Made by a program: the position numbers and the translations under genes. A model generated the notes under the pieces. The model was not told where the DNA came from, ran no database searches, and saw only the letters and a list, made by a program, of their open reading frames with translations. This document shows, piece by piece, positions 10,347 through 21,514 of a stretch of DNA of 31,733 nt (position 1 is its first letter; each line of letters starts with the position of its first letter). Origin of the DNA: Plantago elongata (taxonomy: Eukaryota > Streptophyta > Magnoliopsida > Lamiales > Plantaginaceae); contig JAYMSP010001473.1 in NCBI GenBank assembly GCA_036897095.1, forward strand, positions 1-31,733, given 5' to 3'.

Positions 10347-11238
10347 CTTTCTTTTTTTTGGAACGGTAGGACGCGTCTTATTGATACCAAAAAACAATGT
10401 CAGTACATTTAGGGGCCGACAAGGTGTCCAGGCCCAAAGCTAAAAATAACAAAATAAAAACAAAGCGACTAAAAAAAACTAGCTCGGTGACACTCGGTGG
10501 AGGAAGGCATCGGCCTTGACTCCGGTACATTGCAACATCGTGGCTTGCTCCACAGATGACATAATATGTTGCAAGTTCCAATTCCTTTGCTGAAAAATCT
10601 TCTCATTCCTGGTTAGCAAAATGTGGTAGAATATCTCTGCCATCATTGCCCGAAATACAACCGCTCTCCCTCCCTTTCCCCGTGCAAGTCTGCCAAGCCA
10701 GGCAATAAGTTGTTGCCACATAGTGAAACTGGGTTGGAAAATTTGTAACCATAGTAACCCAACTTTAAGAATATCATAAGTAAGAAAAGATGTGATCAAT
10801 TGCCTCTGTACTATCATAGAAACTACACTTCCCATCCGTACCAACGTCAAAGTACGCTAATCGATCCTTAGTTGCTAGTCGGCGATGAAGAGCTAGCCAC
10901 ATGATGAAGATTGCTTTAGGTCGAGCCCGATTGCGAATAACAAGATCTCGCCACTCAACTTTCTCTATATTTCCCCACAACATCTTGTAGACTGTCATTG
11001 CCGAGAATCTTGGGGCTTCCAGTTGGTCCGCCCATATTTGTGTGTCCTCCACAACCTCACAGATCCGAAGCAAGATCAGAATGATCACCGAGCTACACCT
11101 GCAGATCGGGTTTCCACCCGTTGATGTTTTACATAGTAACTGTGAATCAAGCGTACCCAAAGTGTATCTATCATAAGTTATCATATTCACTAATTTGAAT
11201 CAAACAAAATAGAGCTAATTGATCCATTTAATGATATG
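10347..11238 (-). mobile_element. 5'-truncated LINE insertion (zf-RVT end only)
   Basis: Read on the - strand, two overlapping open pieces (11190-10774 and 10850-10479) encode the C-terminal part of a LINE ORF2. They include a FSAMTVYKMLWG segment, then RPKAIFIMWLALHRRLATKDRL, a zf-RVT Cys/His region and a NWNLQHIMSS tail. One frameshift near 10800-10850 separates them. The 3' end is an A run (T run at 10352-10359 on +). TAAACATGCACT (10335-10346) and TAAATATGCACT (11239-11250) flank it, 11 of 12 identical, and read as the target duplication. It differs in sequence from the LINE at 330-4532, so it is a separate lineage. Confidence 0.8.
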
Positions 11239-11250
11239 TAAATATGCACT

Positions 11251-11783
11251 TACATTCTTGCTCAAATATTGTCATGCTCTACTCATGTAAATTTGTGGTT
11301 TCTTACCGATATAGCAAAGTATGAAGAAATTTGTGTTAAGACGGTAACTGAAGAATATGTTGGTAGAAGATGTGCAAAGGGAGGGATACAAAAATTCCAA
11401 TTGACGAAATAGTGACATAACATAAATTTGTTGGAAACTAAAAGAATTTCTGCAACATAATACAAACAAAATTACAAAAACAAAAATGAATTTAATGGTG
11501 ATTTGTTGGTATTTCGTTGTTAATCCAAATATTTCTTAAGAAAAATTGAATATGTATTTCATTGGTAATCCGTTGTTGAATAACAACAAACCCAATTTAT
11601 GTTGGAAAGACACCATTGATGAAGGTCTAATTTTTTTTGTAGCTAGTGCGCAAAAGCACTCCTTACTTCTACCATTTCCCGAGAAAAGAGTAGGAAATAG
11701 TTGTTGTAAAGTTAAAATTTTGGGCGGAATCACTTTCCTTTATATAGCATTTCTCTCCCCAAAATTCTAATATTTTTCCACTT
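11251..11783. other. Region downstream of the expansin gene
   Basis: It contains the 3' flank of the expansin gene (- strand) and a stretch at 11480-11620 with repeated GGTAATCCGTTGTT-like phrases. No gene is supported. The open frames 11546-11770 (+) and 11536-11733 (-) show no known motif. Confidence 0.45.
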
Positions 11784-14745
11784 TTAGACCCTGAAGTTTT
11801 TTCCTGTGAATGTCTGCCCAAACTGCCAATGAGCCGGTGCAATGTTCATAGACGTGGAGGAACGACGGTCACTACCAACAACTCTAAATGAAAGAGCCTG
11901 GCCGACAAGATATGCACTAGATTGCCAATTCTGCCCCCAATTACGACTCATTGTGATCCATTGAGTGTTTGTACCCTTGACGCTCACCTTCACGATATTA
12001 CCTACACCGGCAACATTGGTGACCAAAACCAAGTTAAAGTAACGAAACCCATTGATCGTGTAGCGAATACCTCCATGCTTTTGACATGGTACCCTGCAAG
12101 GGTAACATAAAAAAAACAAGAATTAATTAGAGCTTTAAGGGGTATGTATATTGCATAGAACTCCCTTAAGTTATCTAAATTTTATAGAATCCCAAGGTTG
12201 TATGAAAGTCAGAGCCAAACCTCCTAACCGTATAAATTAAAACGGTGTGTACCACATTCTCCATTAGGGAGACAGGTGGTCACATTTTAGGGCTTTCGTG
12301 CAACATTATAATAATTGAAGGGGGTTTATAAAATCTAACCATTTTTCCATACAATATCTAATAAATTACAAAAATGAATAGTAGCTATAATGAAATGTAA
12401 TAAAGAGAAACTAAATAGCAATAAATAATTCTAACATATACTATAAGGAAAAAGTTACATTTGATACTATGGTTCATTTTTAAAATAAAATATTTAATAC
12501 ATATGATACAACCATGGTCAGGAGGTAGTGCAACATGCCGTAGAGTAGAAAAAAACCTCCTCATAACCTTTTGGAAGGTTAATCATTCCCATCATTTTGG
12601 GTCCTTTAGTGGCAACTTAAAGAGCATTGTTTCGTACTGCAGGGAGTGGTCCCCTCCCCGTGATAAGTAGATTATAATGTTTTTATTAATGAAAATAGTA
12701 TGACAGGGGAGAATGCAATGCATCCAGGTATTTGGAGTTATAAGGTTGTAGTTAGGGCACATATTATGTTTTTTTGCATATGATTATTGGAGCTATATGA
12801 CATTTGGTCTATTGGGATCTATAAAACCCATTCTGAATTTGCCTAGCTGAGATCTTTGGAATTCAATTTATTTATTTCTCTCCCTGGTGGCTAGCTTTGG
12901 TTTTGGTGCATTTACGCGTACGGTCCTGGAATATGGATGTCCATCTCGAATCTAGAGGGTTAGTTCTTCCCGAAACTAGTCTTATTTCATCAGGCATATG
13001 TTCTATTATGTTTAACGATTTTTTTAATTTAAAATCATCTTAATACTTACTAGGTTAACTTTTTAATTTTTAAGTACGAATGTCCAAATACTAATATTGT
13101 ATGATTTTTCTAGTGAAGCGTATATGAAATAATAACTGTCTCTCATGTTGCAGATGTTAAAATTTTTTGGGACGTGTAATTTTGAATTTTTGATAATTGT
13201 AGATAGATAATGCTATGCTATAGTTTTCACTTATTCAACCCAAAACATAACTTCGAGATTATTATTTACTAACTGTGAAAAGTAAAGTAACTTACCTTCT
13301 AAAGTTGACGGGAACAATGCCGGCACGATAAACGGCAATCTTCAAGAACATGGGCATGGCGAGATCAAAATGAGTTCGGGGTGGATTACACCATCCTCCA
13401 TTATCACTGGGTTCAGCAAAATTGGGTGGGCAGAAATTGGTCGCCGTAATAAAAATAGAAGGGTTGTCTGAAAGACACCAACCCTTATTAGCTAATGTCA
13501 AGTCACACTTTATTTCAAAACATGCACCACAACTCAGTCCATTGTTGAATAGCGCTGTGCTCAGTGCTGCATTGTTCACTCCATATCCTTGGCTGTACAG
13601 ATTTCCGTACCCACATGCACCTCCTGAAATTAATTAAAATTATTAATTTCTTTTACTTTTATGTATACAAGATGTAAAAAACAATTAGGCATTCTAAAAT
13701 TCCTTCATCTATAAAATTAATAAAATTTTTAAAAAAGGGTTCGATATAAGAAGTTTGCTCAATATTTACTTCATATAAGATTGAATATTAGTATCATTTT
13801 AATTGACTTGAAAGAAATTACTCAGGCCAATTATTATTTTCTCAATTTCCCTTCAAAAATATAAAAGTAATAAACAAAAGTAAACTCCATCATAAGGTAT
13901 TAGAAGAGACATCAGAGAAACTCCTGATCACTGGTGTTGTTAAAAAATTATGTGTAATACTTAACGATATTAATATTTCTCTTTTTTTTATTTACTCTTC
14001 ACTTAAAAATTCTGGGCCCACAAAAAGTTGAACCCGAAAAGAATAGATTGTTATTTTTTTAATTCATTATTTGTTTCTCATATTTTTTGTATTTACTCTC
14101 ATAGTCTCGTTTCATTAAAAACATCATAACTTGCCCTTATTAAAAACTTTCTTAAAAAAGAGGAATTTTCAATCCAGTAACTAATTCTTATCATTTTCAT
14201 TTCACACTTTATTTACTATACATTATCACTCGAATTTTATCAATACACTACCACCTATAAATTAATATTTAACTAATTTTTTTAAATTGAAATAAATAAA
14301 CAAATTTAACTGGGGAAGTATAGTCATAATTAAACAACAATAAATAAATTTGTCACTATTTGTATTTAAAAAAATGTCACATGATTAACCGGAGATAGGG
14401 AGGAGTGCATTGATCATCTATAACCGTACAACAGAAAATACATCATGGCCCTAACAAGTAACAAGTTGGGTAAGTTTATCTCGGTTAAGAATAACAAGGT
14501 AGATAGAATTATATTTAATTAAAATATATTTATATAAATTATAATCATTTATATTAATACTTTAATAATGAAATATAGGAAAGAAAAGGTTTATGGAATG
14601 TACCCATTGTGCCGGAGGCGTCGGCTCCTCCATAAAAGGTGGCATGGGCCGGTGTCCAGGGGCCGCCGGAGTAGACACCGGGGATTCTTGCGTGAACTCT
14701 TAGTGAGAAAAAGCTAGTAATAATGTACATTAAAAGCATCTTCAT
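11784..14745 (-). CDS. EXPA: Alpha-expansin, three exons, 259 aa
   Basis: Exons are 14745-14604, 13623-13296 and 12093-11784, joined by GT-AG introns of 980 bp (phase 1) and 1202 bp (phase 2). The joined frame is open for 259 codons, normal for alpha-expansins. The protein is secreted to the cell wall, where the family loosens cellulose-xyloglucan contacts at acid pH without hydrolysis. Residues 1-19 form a signal peptide ending VHA. Domain 1 (GH45-like) has [15 protein letters not shown], then [13 protein letters not shown] at 50-62, conserved cysteines and the HFD motif at 132-134. Domain 2 has WGQNWQ near 209 and ends in the family's GKNFRV. One oddity is Met239, in a position where alpha-expansins usually have Trp (TSWN). 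The gene looks intact. Confidence 0.95.
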
Positions 14746-14839
14746 TTTTGTTTTTCTTCTTCTGGTGTTTGTTTGTGTTTATAGGGAGAGAAAATAAAAT
14801 GAGGGGACGAATGAGAAGCTTAAGATGAGGTGATTGGGG

Positions 14840-14847
14840 TATTTATT
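14840..14847 (-). promoter_or_regulatory. Possible TATA box of the expansin gene
   Basis: AATAAATA on the - strand lies about 95 bases upstream of the ATG at 14745. It is a weak match, and the stronger TATAAA near 14913 faces the other way. Confidence 0.35.
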
Positions 14848-14849
14848 GT

Positions 14850-15917
14850 GGCAGATGCAAGGGTCATAAAGGATAGGGGGTCTGTAGTTATTATCTTGCC
14901 CTGCCCTCTATAAATGCTGGTTTTATTTCCTTTCTTCCTGCAACTTGTATGTAAATACTCGAGCGGACTTAATCAATAATTGATCGAGATATAAATTTTA
15001 AGCATGATCACGTGGGAGGGAAAATTCTTAGCAGGTCACCATCATGAAAAATATATTAGGGAAAAATGCTTAATTTAGTGTTCATTTAATTATCTTCTTT
15101 CTCTTTCAAATCCGCAAACGTTTATTATTAACAAATTACAGATAACATAAGATATACGACATATACAAAAAATGTCAATCACAATTTTTACAAATGTGAA
15201 AAACAAGCACATAGTCTAAAATTGATGAGTGCGAAAGATATATAATGTTGATTAGGACATATATACGGATATAATGTATTGTGTGTTACCAATTAAGGAA
15301 TATCTTTTCAGCTCGATTTGGGATTTTATGAAAATTATTTTTGTATTTGAGTTCTCATGAAACTCTCCTCAAATTTTTATTAAATAAGAGGTACCTCTTC
15401 GAGTTGCAAGACTATATTAATATACGATTTGATGAATTATTATATTATATTGATAGATATATCTCTGAGTTATATTATATTAATAAGAAATTTTCATTTA
15501 TCTATATTATGGGGAGATATTATCTCTACGCAACTCATGAGGCAATTGCATGTGATCATCCATGTGTTCTGTCACTTGCATTATACTACCATGTTTCGGT
15601 GATTCTGTTGCGTGTCTCTATCTCTCTAAGATTATATGGGCATCGAGTTTATTTTTCTTTAATTTGTTCACTATATATAGTATAAAACCCAAGGTCACCA
15701 TATAATTTTAGTTTATATATGATATATAATATAAAGTGCAACCTGCGACCTGAAGAGTGAAGACGTCGCTGAGACGTCTCTAAAAGAATTCCTAAGTTCA
15801 TTTTGATCCGACATAAAAAAAAAAGTTTTTAGTTCACTTTAATGTAACACTTAAAAAAATTCTAGAGGTTCACTCTCTCTCTCGCACATGGAAAAAGGGC
15901 ATACCACTATATTATGA
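14850..15917. other. Intergenic, no gene seen
   Basis: It begins with the expansin upstream region and then becomes AT-rich. The 114-codon frame at 15341-15685 is Tyr/Leu/Ile-rich with no recognisable motif and is probably chance. Confidence 0.5.
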
Positions 15918-15926
15918 TATGGCACA

Positions 15927-16673
15927 GGACCGTCTTCGAGAATTGAGGGGCCCTGGGCAAAAAAAATTAAACGAGGCCTAACACCATACGCGATATTAAG
16001 TAAAAAAAATTATAAACGTGCAAAACATTCAAAATCAACCGTTACAAGTATTGTTTTAATAAATATTACAAAAGACTAAGAAACTACTTGAAAATTGCAA
16101 CTCTTCGAGCATTCTTTGAAGCAAGATCCCCAAATTAAAACCCTAAATTTTCAAATCTAGATTTCTAATAAAACATAAGAATTTCTAGATGTTGTTTGAG
16201 TTTGATTACTTAAGTTAGGATGAAAGATTGAAGAAGAATGAAGGGTCCTTATATACATGGAAATTGAACTAAAAATGGCCATTTTTTCTTCGATATTTGA
16301 GGAATTGAATGGATTCCTTCGATATTTAAGGAATTAAATGGATGGTTTAATGGAAGTTGAGAGGAATTAGGTTGAAGATTGAAGAACGAAGAAGAAATCG
16401 AGAAAGGAGAATGAATGTCGCTGACCGTTGCCTGTATGTTCTTTTCTTTTCTTCTTCTGTCGGCCGAATTCAATATACGTGAGACTTCCAGCTGCAGCTG
16501 CAGTCTAATTTTATTGGGCCATTGGCCCAACTCCAGGCCTCCAGCAATCCAGCTACAATATCTCTAATTTTTTTTAATTGGATTTGACCATGTATATTGG
16601 TTGGGCCTGGGAGCCCTGACAGGCTGAGGCCCTGCGCGGTTGGGCTTACCGCGCTAGGCCTTAACCGGACCAG
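15927..16673. mobile_element. Probable old non-autonomous DNA transposon
   Basis: The left end reads GGACCGTCTTCGAGAATTG followed by GAGGGGCCCTGGGC. The right end, reverse-complemented, reads CTGGTCCGGTTAAGG with AGGGCTCCCAGGCCC further in, so the GC-rich subterminal blocks mirror each other. TATGGCACA (15918-15926) and TACGGCACA (16674-16682) flank it, 8 of 9 identical, and may be the target duplication. The 93-codon frame at 16249-16530 (-) shows no transposase motif. Terminal repeat similarity is modest, so the class (perhaps hAT) is uncertain. Confidence 0.45.
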
Positions 16674-17006
16674 TACGGCACAAGGGAGAAAACCGACCTA
16701 CTTTATATTTCGGTCCAAATACACATCATAGAAAAGTATAGTCTAAATTTCTAAATCAAATTAAAGTTCAAATATTTATCAAACGTTTGGACCAATTAAG
16801 CTTTTACTTTCAATAAATGCACTCTTAATTTTGTTAAACAATAAAACTCTATAAATGGAATCACCGGAAAAGATGCCAAAATAACTCCCAAATGAACAAA
16901 GATTTAGTTCAACAAACTGCGCAAAAGAAACAATAATATACAGAGAATGGTATCTGCTCAAAAGATAATGCAAGAATATAATACATAATCTACAAAATGG
17001 AGGTTT

Positions 17007-20000
17007 TCATCGGCAGAGTTGCGTGCATAATCCCTGTATGTGTGTATTAGTTGGATTGAAGAGGGAGTAAGTTCTGCTTCTGCTTAAATTGTTTGAGCAC
17101 GTTAAGGTGTACTCGGTTCCATTTTGCAAGGCCTGCGAAAATCGACCAAATATTAATCATACACCATGAAGCTTAGCAACAAGACTTATGTCTCCATATG
17201 GGTAACTCAAACATCTACTGCAAGGAAAATAAGACAGAATAGTGCATAGAGCGCATCTCCTGCAAACATACCATACAACTGAGAATTCTTACCTAGACCC
17301 GGTTTACAACTCAATTAACACCTCAAGTGAAAAAGTAACAAATTTAAATTTTGATAATATGCAGGATATAGAAACTAGTTACCTTACCTAATCGCTAAAG
17401 CACGTAATGATAATGAGTATCGATACCCCCTCCCTCAACCCTCTAAATGGAGATCAAAGTATCCCCATCTTTAAGTATCACACATTTATATAGCTCAGCA
17501 TCTTTCTCTTCCTCATTTTCAGTATTTCATTCCCTATCTTTCTTCGCCTCCACAACCCCTTCCCCCCACCAAAAATGATTTCCATATCCATGGCTAAGTT
17601 AATATTCGCTCCAGCCCAGTTAATTGTTTACAGTTCACATTTTCCCCACCTGTCAATAGTTTACGTTTCCATTTTAGCTAACTTCTTTTTTTACTACAAC
17701 CTAATATACCACGTCTTATAAATTATCATCATACATAATCGCACCAGTCAAATCCTCTTAATGTTAGCAACACTGCAATCTTGTTTGTTTAAGCACAGCA
17801 ATGAAAGGGACAAAGAAATGAGAAAATAAATAAAATAACTCTCTACCTGGCATGAGATAGGCTGAGTATTGCAGTTCCACCTTGAAGTAGGAACACAGCT
17901 AAGATAATGGCACCACGAACAATGATCATTAAGATCTTCTCCACGGAGAATGTAAACCATCCCAAGAGTGAACCTGATATTATAAAAACGAATTCATGAA
18001 ACTTATCCTCAAGTTTAAGCGCACTTCCAGTAAAGCATTTGAATATATGAGACCAGAATTGAAGGGGAAAACGACAAAGTTAAAGATAAAAAAAGATGAT
18101 TCTTACCCAACAATGAGAAGTACTAGCGAAAGCAGCCATAGTATGCACTGATATGGTTTGTATTTACGGTTAGGTGATTGCGAAAGATAACCATCAGGAG
18201 CATGTCGTCTATTAACCCATCCAAAGTGTGGCCGAATTAGGAACACAAATCCCAGAAGGAAACCAGACATAAATCCTCCAAGATGAGCAAAGTTGTCCAC
18301 ATGTGGGAGCATTCCCACAGCTAAATTGATCGCAATAATTATGACAAGCGTCAAAAGAGCTGCTACCTGAACAGTATATTTTAGACGTTATTGCAGAGGT
18401 TGGAGAAAACCAGAAAATACATCTCAATCAAACATTTAACACTCAAGAAGGCTTTTGGTTATACCTTGTTAGCATATATTGTCCAATTAGTAATCAGCTC
18501 CGACAGCATTGCTCCTAATAATCCAAACAGTGCACCGGAAGCACCAACTGATATATTTGACTGAATAAAAAGACCAGATAACAAACTCCCACCAAGTCCC
18601 GAAATGATATAAAGCAAACCAATGCGTACTGCAAACCAATAAACGATATATTAGTCAGTAAGTAAACGATTATGATGCTTCTATAGATTTCCTGGTAAGT
18701 TCCATCATTATATCTGAGACATTTGGCTTTAACAGCTCATGAATTATCAAAATATATGCAAGATAGACAAATTAGAAATTAAGTTAGCAGTCAATGTTTG
18801 CTAGTACCAATATATATAGCTATCTTGTTATGGGAATACATTTCAAGTAGATAATAAACAGCACGACAGCCTAACAAAGGCAAGCAACGGTTTTGCAGTT
18901 TTCCTGTGAGCAATGTAGTTCAATACAACAGTCAATTGATTTCTACAATGCTACAGTTGCACAAGTTTCAGGCTTATAGTATTTACTATAAATCAAACAT
19001 GGTAATAATCAAGTTGCATTTACTCAGCTCCTGTTAGTAACAGTGGTATAATTTGTGAAACAAATTTGTGCAAATACATTTCGTGAACATGCTTATTTAA
19101 TAAATAACTTAAGAGAAGCTCCCAACTCTTGGAGAAGCAACATTAATACAGTTCAAGTATAATCAAGATTATCACAGTGTACCCTGCACACTTACCAAAT
19201 CCGAATTCTTGCTCAAGCCGAATGCCAATAACTAACAGGCTCAACATGTTAGCAAGCAAGTGGAAAACTCCACCATGCAACCACATGCAAGTGATGAGTC
19301 GCCAACCATCATTGTCATTTACAACTCTAGAAACGTCTAAAGCGCCCATCTGTATTAATCTGAAGAGCAAGAGTTTGATGATAATTAGATTTAGTTTTTT
19401 ACTATAAATCCAAGTTCGCAGAAACAGTAATTATCCATGAAAGCGCCAGGAGCAAAATTTGATAATACAGAAACACACAGTCAACATATAATACAAGTAG
19501 AGTGTAGGGAAGGGGTTCTCAGTTTTCACCTCAAGTGATTAACACCAAAAGAACTAGGCTTATATTCACATTTCAAAATTGATTGACTTTATAAACATGA
19601 TTTAAGACCAACCAAACTAGTACTCTCCTTCCATTTGAAAAATTATAACGACCCGATCACTACTCAATTGAGCCCCGACTACTCATGACAGCTCTCCGCG
19701 AGATATGCCAGGAGACTTCCAAGCTAATCACCCATCTAAGGTTCGTCTGGAGCAAAACAAGCTCTGCTTAACTCCCACTCATCTCTAGGAAACTTAACTT
19801 TAAACTTTCCGTGTTACGTGAACTAAACAACAATAGTTTTACATATACTCAACAACAAAAGTATAGTTTCACCTTGACACCGTTATATATATAAGTTTTG
19901 TCCCAACCATTCCAACATCTAAAAACAATTAAATTACTCAAGAACTAAGCTTCTCATTACACATAACAAAATCCACAGTGGAGAGTTATTTTGGCATGAG

Positions 20001-20439
20001 CGTTGTTTCTATTGGTTATTATAGTAATCCAAATGGAATATGTAATCGAATTCAGAACAGTAAAGGAAGAAAGTTAGTGCGAATTCCATACTAGTAGTAA
20101 AAGGTTGACTTACGCATTAGAAGAAGGGCCAAGAAGGGGATTCTCCCTAAAGGGCTGAAACGAGAACCTTCCCAAAAAGCTGGCAACACAAGAAGTAGAA
20201 TTCCTTGGACAATTATTGACGTACATGGTAATAACAAACATAACAATGTTGGCCAAAATGAACGAAGGCATCAACCATGGAAACCATTTCTTGAAATGCT
20301 TCACTTCTCTGTAAGTAACATTTGGACTAGCTGCTGCTCCCGGTAGAGGAGACTCCACCGATACAGGGTGGATCGCACCGGTGCTACGGCGAGATGGTAC
20401 GCGTATTTGGATCTCATCAGCTGCTGGTTTCGAACCCAT
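17007..20439 (-). CDS. RBL: Rhomboid-like intramembrane serine protease, six exons, 388 aa
   Basis: Exons are 20439-20114, 19359-19196, 18628-18465, 18366-18107, 17973-17847 and 17132-17007. All introns are GT-AG and phases agree, giving 388 codons plus TGA. Rhomboids cut substrates inside the membrane. Plant members of this type sit in the Golgi or other secretory membranes. After a Ser/Pro-rich cytosolic N-terminus and a first TM segment come the HxxxN oxyanion motif (His142, Asn146) in [12 protein letters not shown], the catalytic Ser194 in GASGALFG and the catalytic His246 in HLGGF. Both dyad residues are present, so it should be active. The tail (exons 5-6) is a cysteine-rich domain ([10 protein letters not shown] ... 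GLCTQLCR) shared with plant RBL1-type proteins. The last exon is only 126 bp and is easily missed. Confidence 0.94.
19644..19800. mobile_element. 5S-rRNA-like fragment, probably a Cassandra-type TRIM LTR remnant, in intron 1 of RBL
   Basis: On the - strand, GTTAAGCAGAGCTTG (19771-19757) resembles 5S box A (AGTTAAGCGTGCTTGG). AGATGGGTGATTAGCTTGG followed by AAGTCTCC (about 19738-19712) resembles 5S box C (GGATGGGTGACCTCCTGGGAAGTCC). The + strand begins TATAACGACCCGATC, similar to the TGTAAC...CCC start of Cassandra LTRs, a TRIM family known to carry a 5S sequence. The spacing between boxes is about right. It is too divergent to be a real 5S gene, and I cannot define a second LTR. Confidence 0.6.
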
Positions 20440-21255
20440 TGGAGAACAAAAAAATTAAAAAATACAATGGAGATTTGGTTTGATTTCTCAAGACTCAACT
20501 GGCCTGTTTAATCAGTGATCAAGAACTAGTAAAGTAATAAATATTATAGTGTTGTGTGAGTTGTTCCAAACAATGAAAGAATGAATGGATCATTTAAGTA
20601 TGAATTTGAAACGTTTACTTTTTCTTCCCTGCCGACGATTCAACGCGCAGGTGATGAAGTATTATTTTTCATTTGAGGAGCTGCTTCTTTTGACCCACCA
20701 TGCCTGGTAATTTTCCGCGTGTAGACAAAGAAGATGGGTCCAAGGTAGTTAGATCACATCATTCCAGTAACCTAGATCGTCAACAAGGCCGTCTTCTAGT
20801 GCGTTGTAAATTTTTATTTAAATATTTTATTATTTAATGATGTCATAAAATCATGTGAATAGTAAGAAACATATGAAGTGCATAGCTCACCCGGTAACAA
20901 AAGTTTTAAAGCGTGACTAGAGCATGTTAATTTTTAACAATAAAAAAGAAATTTACCACTTAATAGAGGTGAATTTACAACAATTTAAAATAATTTGATT
21001 GGAATCATCACCAAAGTAATAAATTTGAGATTTTCGATAATTAAAACTGACAGTGACAAAATTAACGCACAAAACTAAATGCGTAGAGTGATAAAATGTG
21101 AGGATAATGTAATATTTTTTCACCATCTTACATGTGCAATTTAATTATAATATGTATAAGTGTCGCTTTTAAATACTATGTACATATTCAAATACCAGGT
21201 GTAATTTTCTCTACTTATTTTTCATCACAAATTCATTCTTTTTATACACAATGTT
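20440..21255. other. Upstream region of RBL and intergenic sequence
   Basis: Holds the RBL 5' leader and promoter (- strand). A weak TATA-like CTATAATATTTA lies near 20549-20538 on the - strand, about 100 bases before the ATG. The rest is AT-rich with no gene seen. Confidence 0.45.
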
Positions 21256-21258
21256 TAA

Positions 21259-21511
21259 GGGGCTGATTGAAGTAGCATCCAAATGACCATTTGGATGCTA
21301 CTTGGGAATTTTGTATTTGTTATAGCATTTAAATGCCGAAAATTGAAATGGCTCTACAGTAGCAACATTTTTCTCCACCTATATAACATACCTATAATAC
21401 CATATACAATTACAATTTTATACCAAACACAATTTTAACAATCCCACTACAATTTCGATCACTATTCAGGCATTTAAATTGGAGCATTTAAGTCGCATGC
21501 CAATCAACCCC
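21259..21511. mobile_element. Tourist-like MITE (PIF/Harbinger), 253 bp
   Basis: The ends GGGGCTGATTG (left) and GGGGTTGATTG (right, reverse-complemented) match at 10 of 11 positions. A TAA trinucleotide flanks both sides (21256-21258 and 21512-21514), the 3-bp target duplication of PIF/Harbinger elements. No coding capacity. Just inside the left end is a perfect 16-bp inverted repeat with a 2-base loop (21270-21285 / 21288-21303). Confidence 0.85.
21270..21303. repeat. Perfect hairpin inside the MITE
   Basis: AAGTAGCATCCAAATG, then AC, then the exact reverse complement. It is a 16-bp stem and would form a very stable cruciform or RNA hairpin. Confidence 0.9.
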
Positions 21512-21514
21512 TAA

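Noticed and set aside
15341..15685. 114-codon open frame
   Set aside because: AT-driven Tyr/Ile/Leu composition, no motif, no promoter or poly(A) context.
16249..16530. 93-codon - strand frame
   Set aside because: Inside the probable DNA transposon at 15927-16673 with no recognisable domain.
19711..19773. A functional 5S rRNA gene
   Set aside because: The similarity covers only the promoter boxes, and both boxes are mutated. It lies in an intron, alone rather than in a tandem array.
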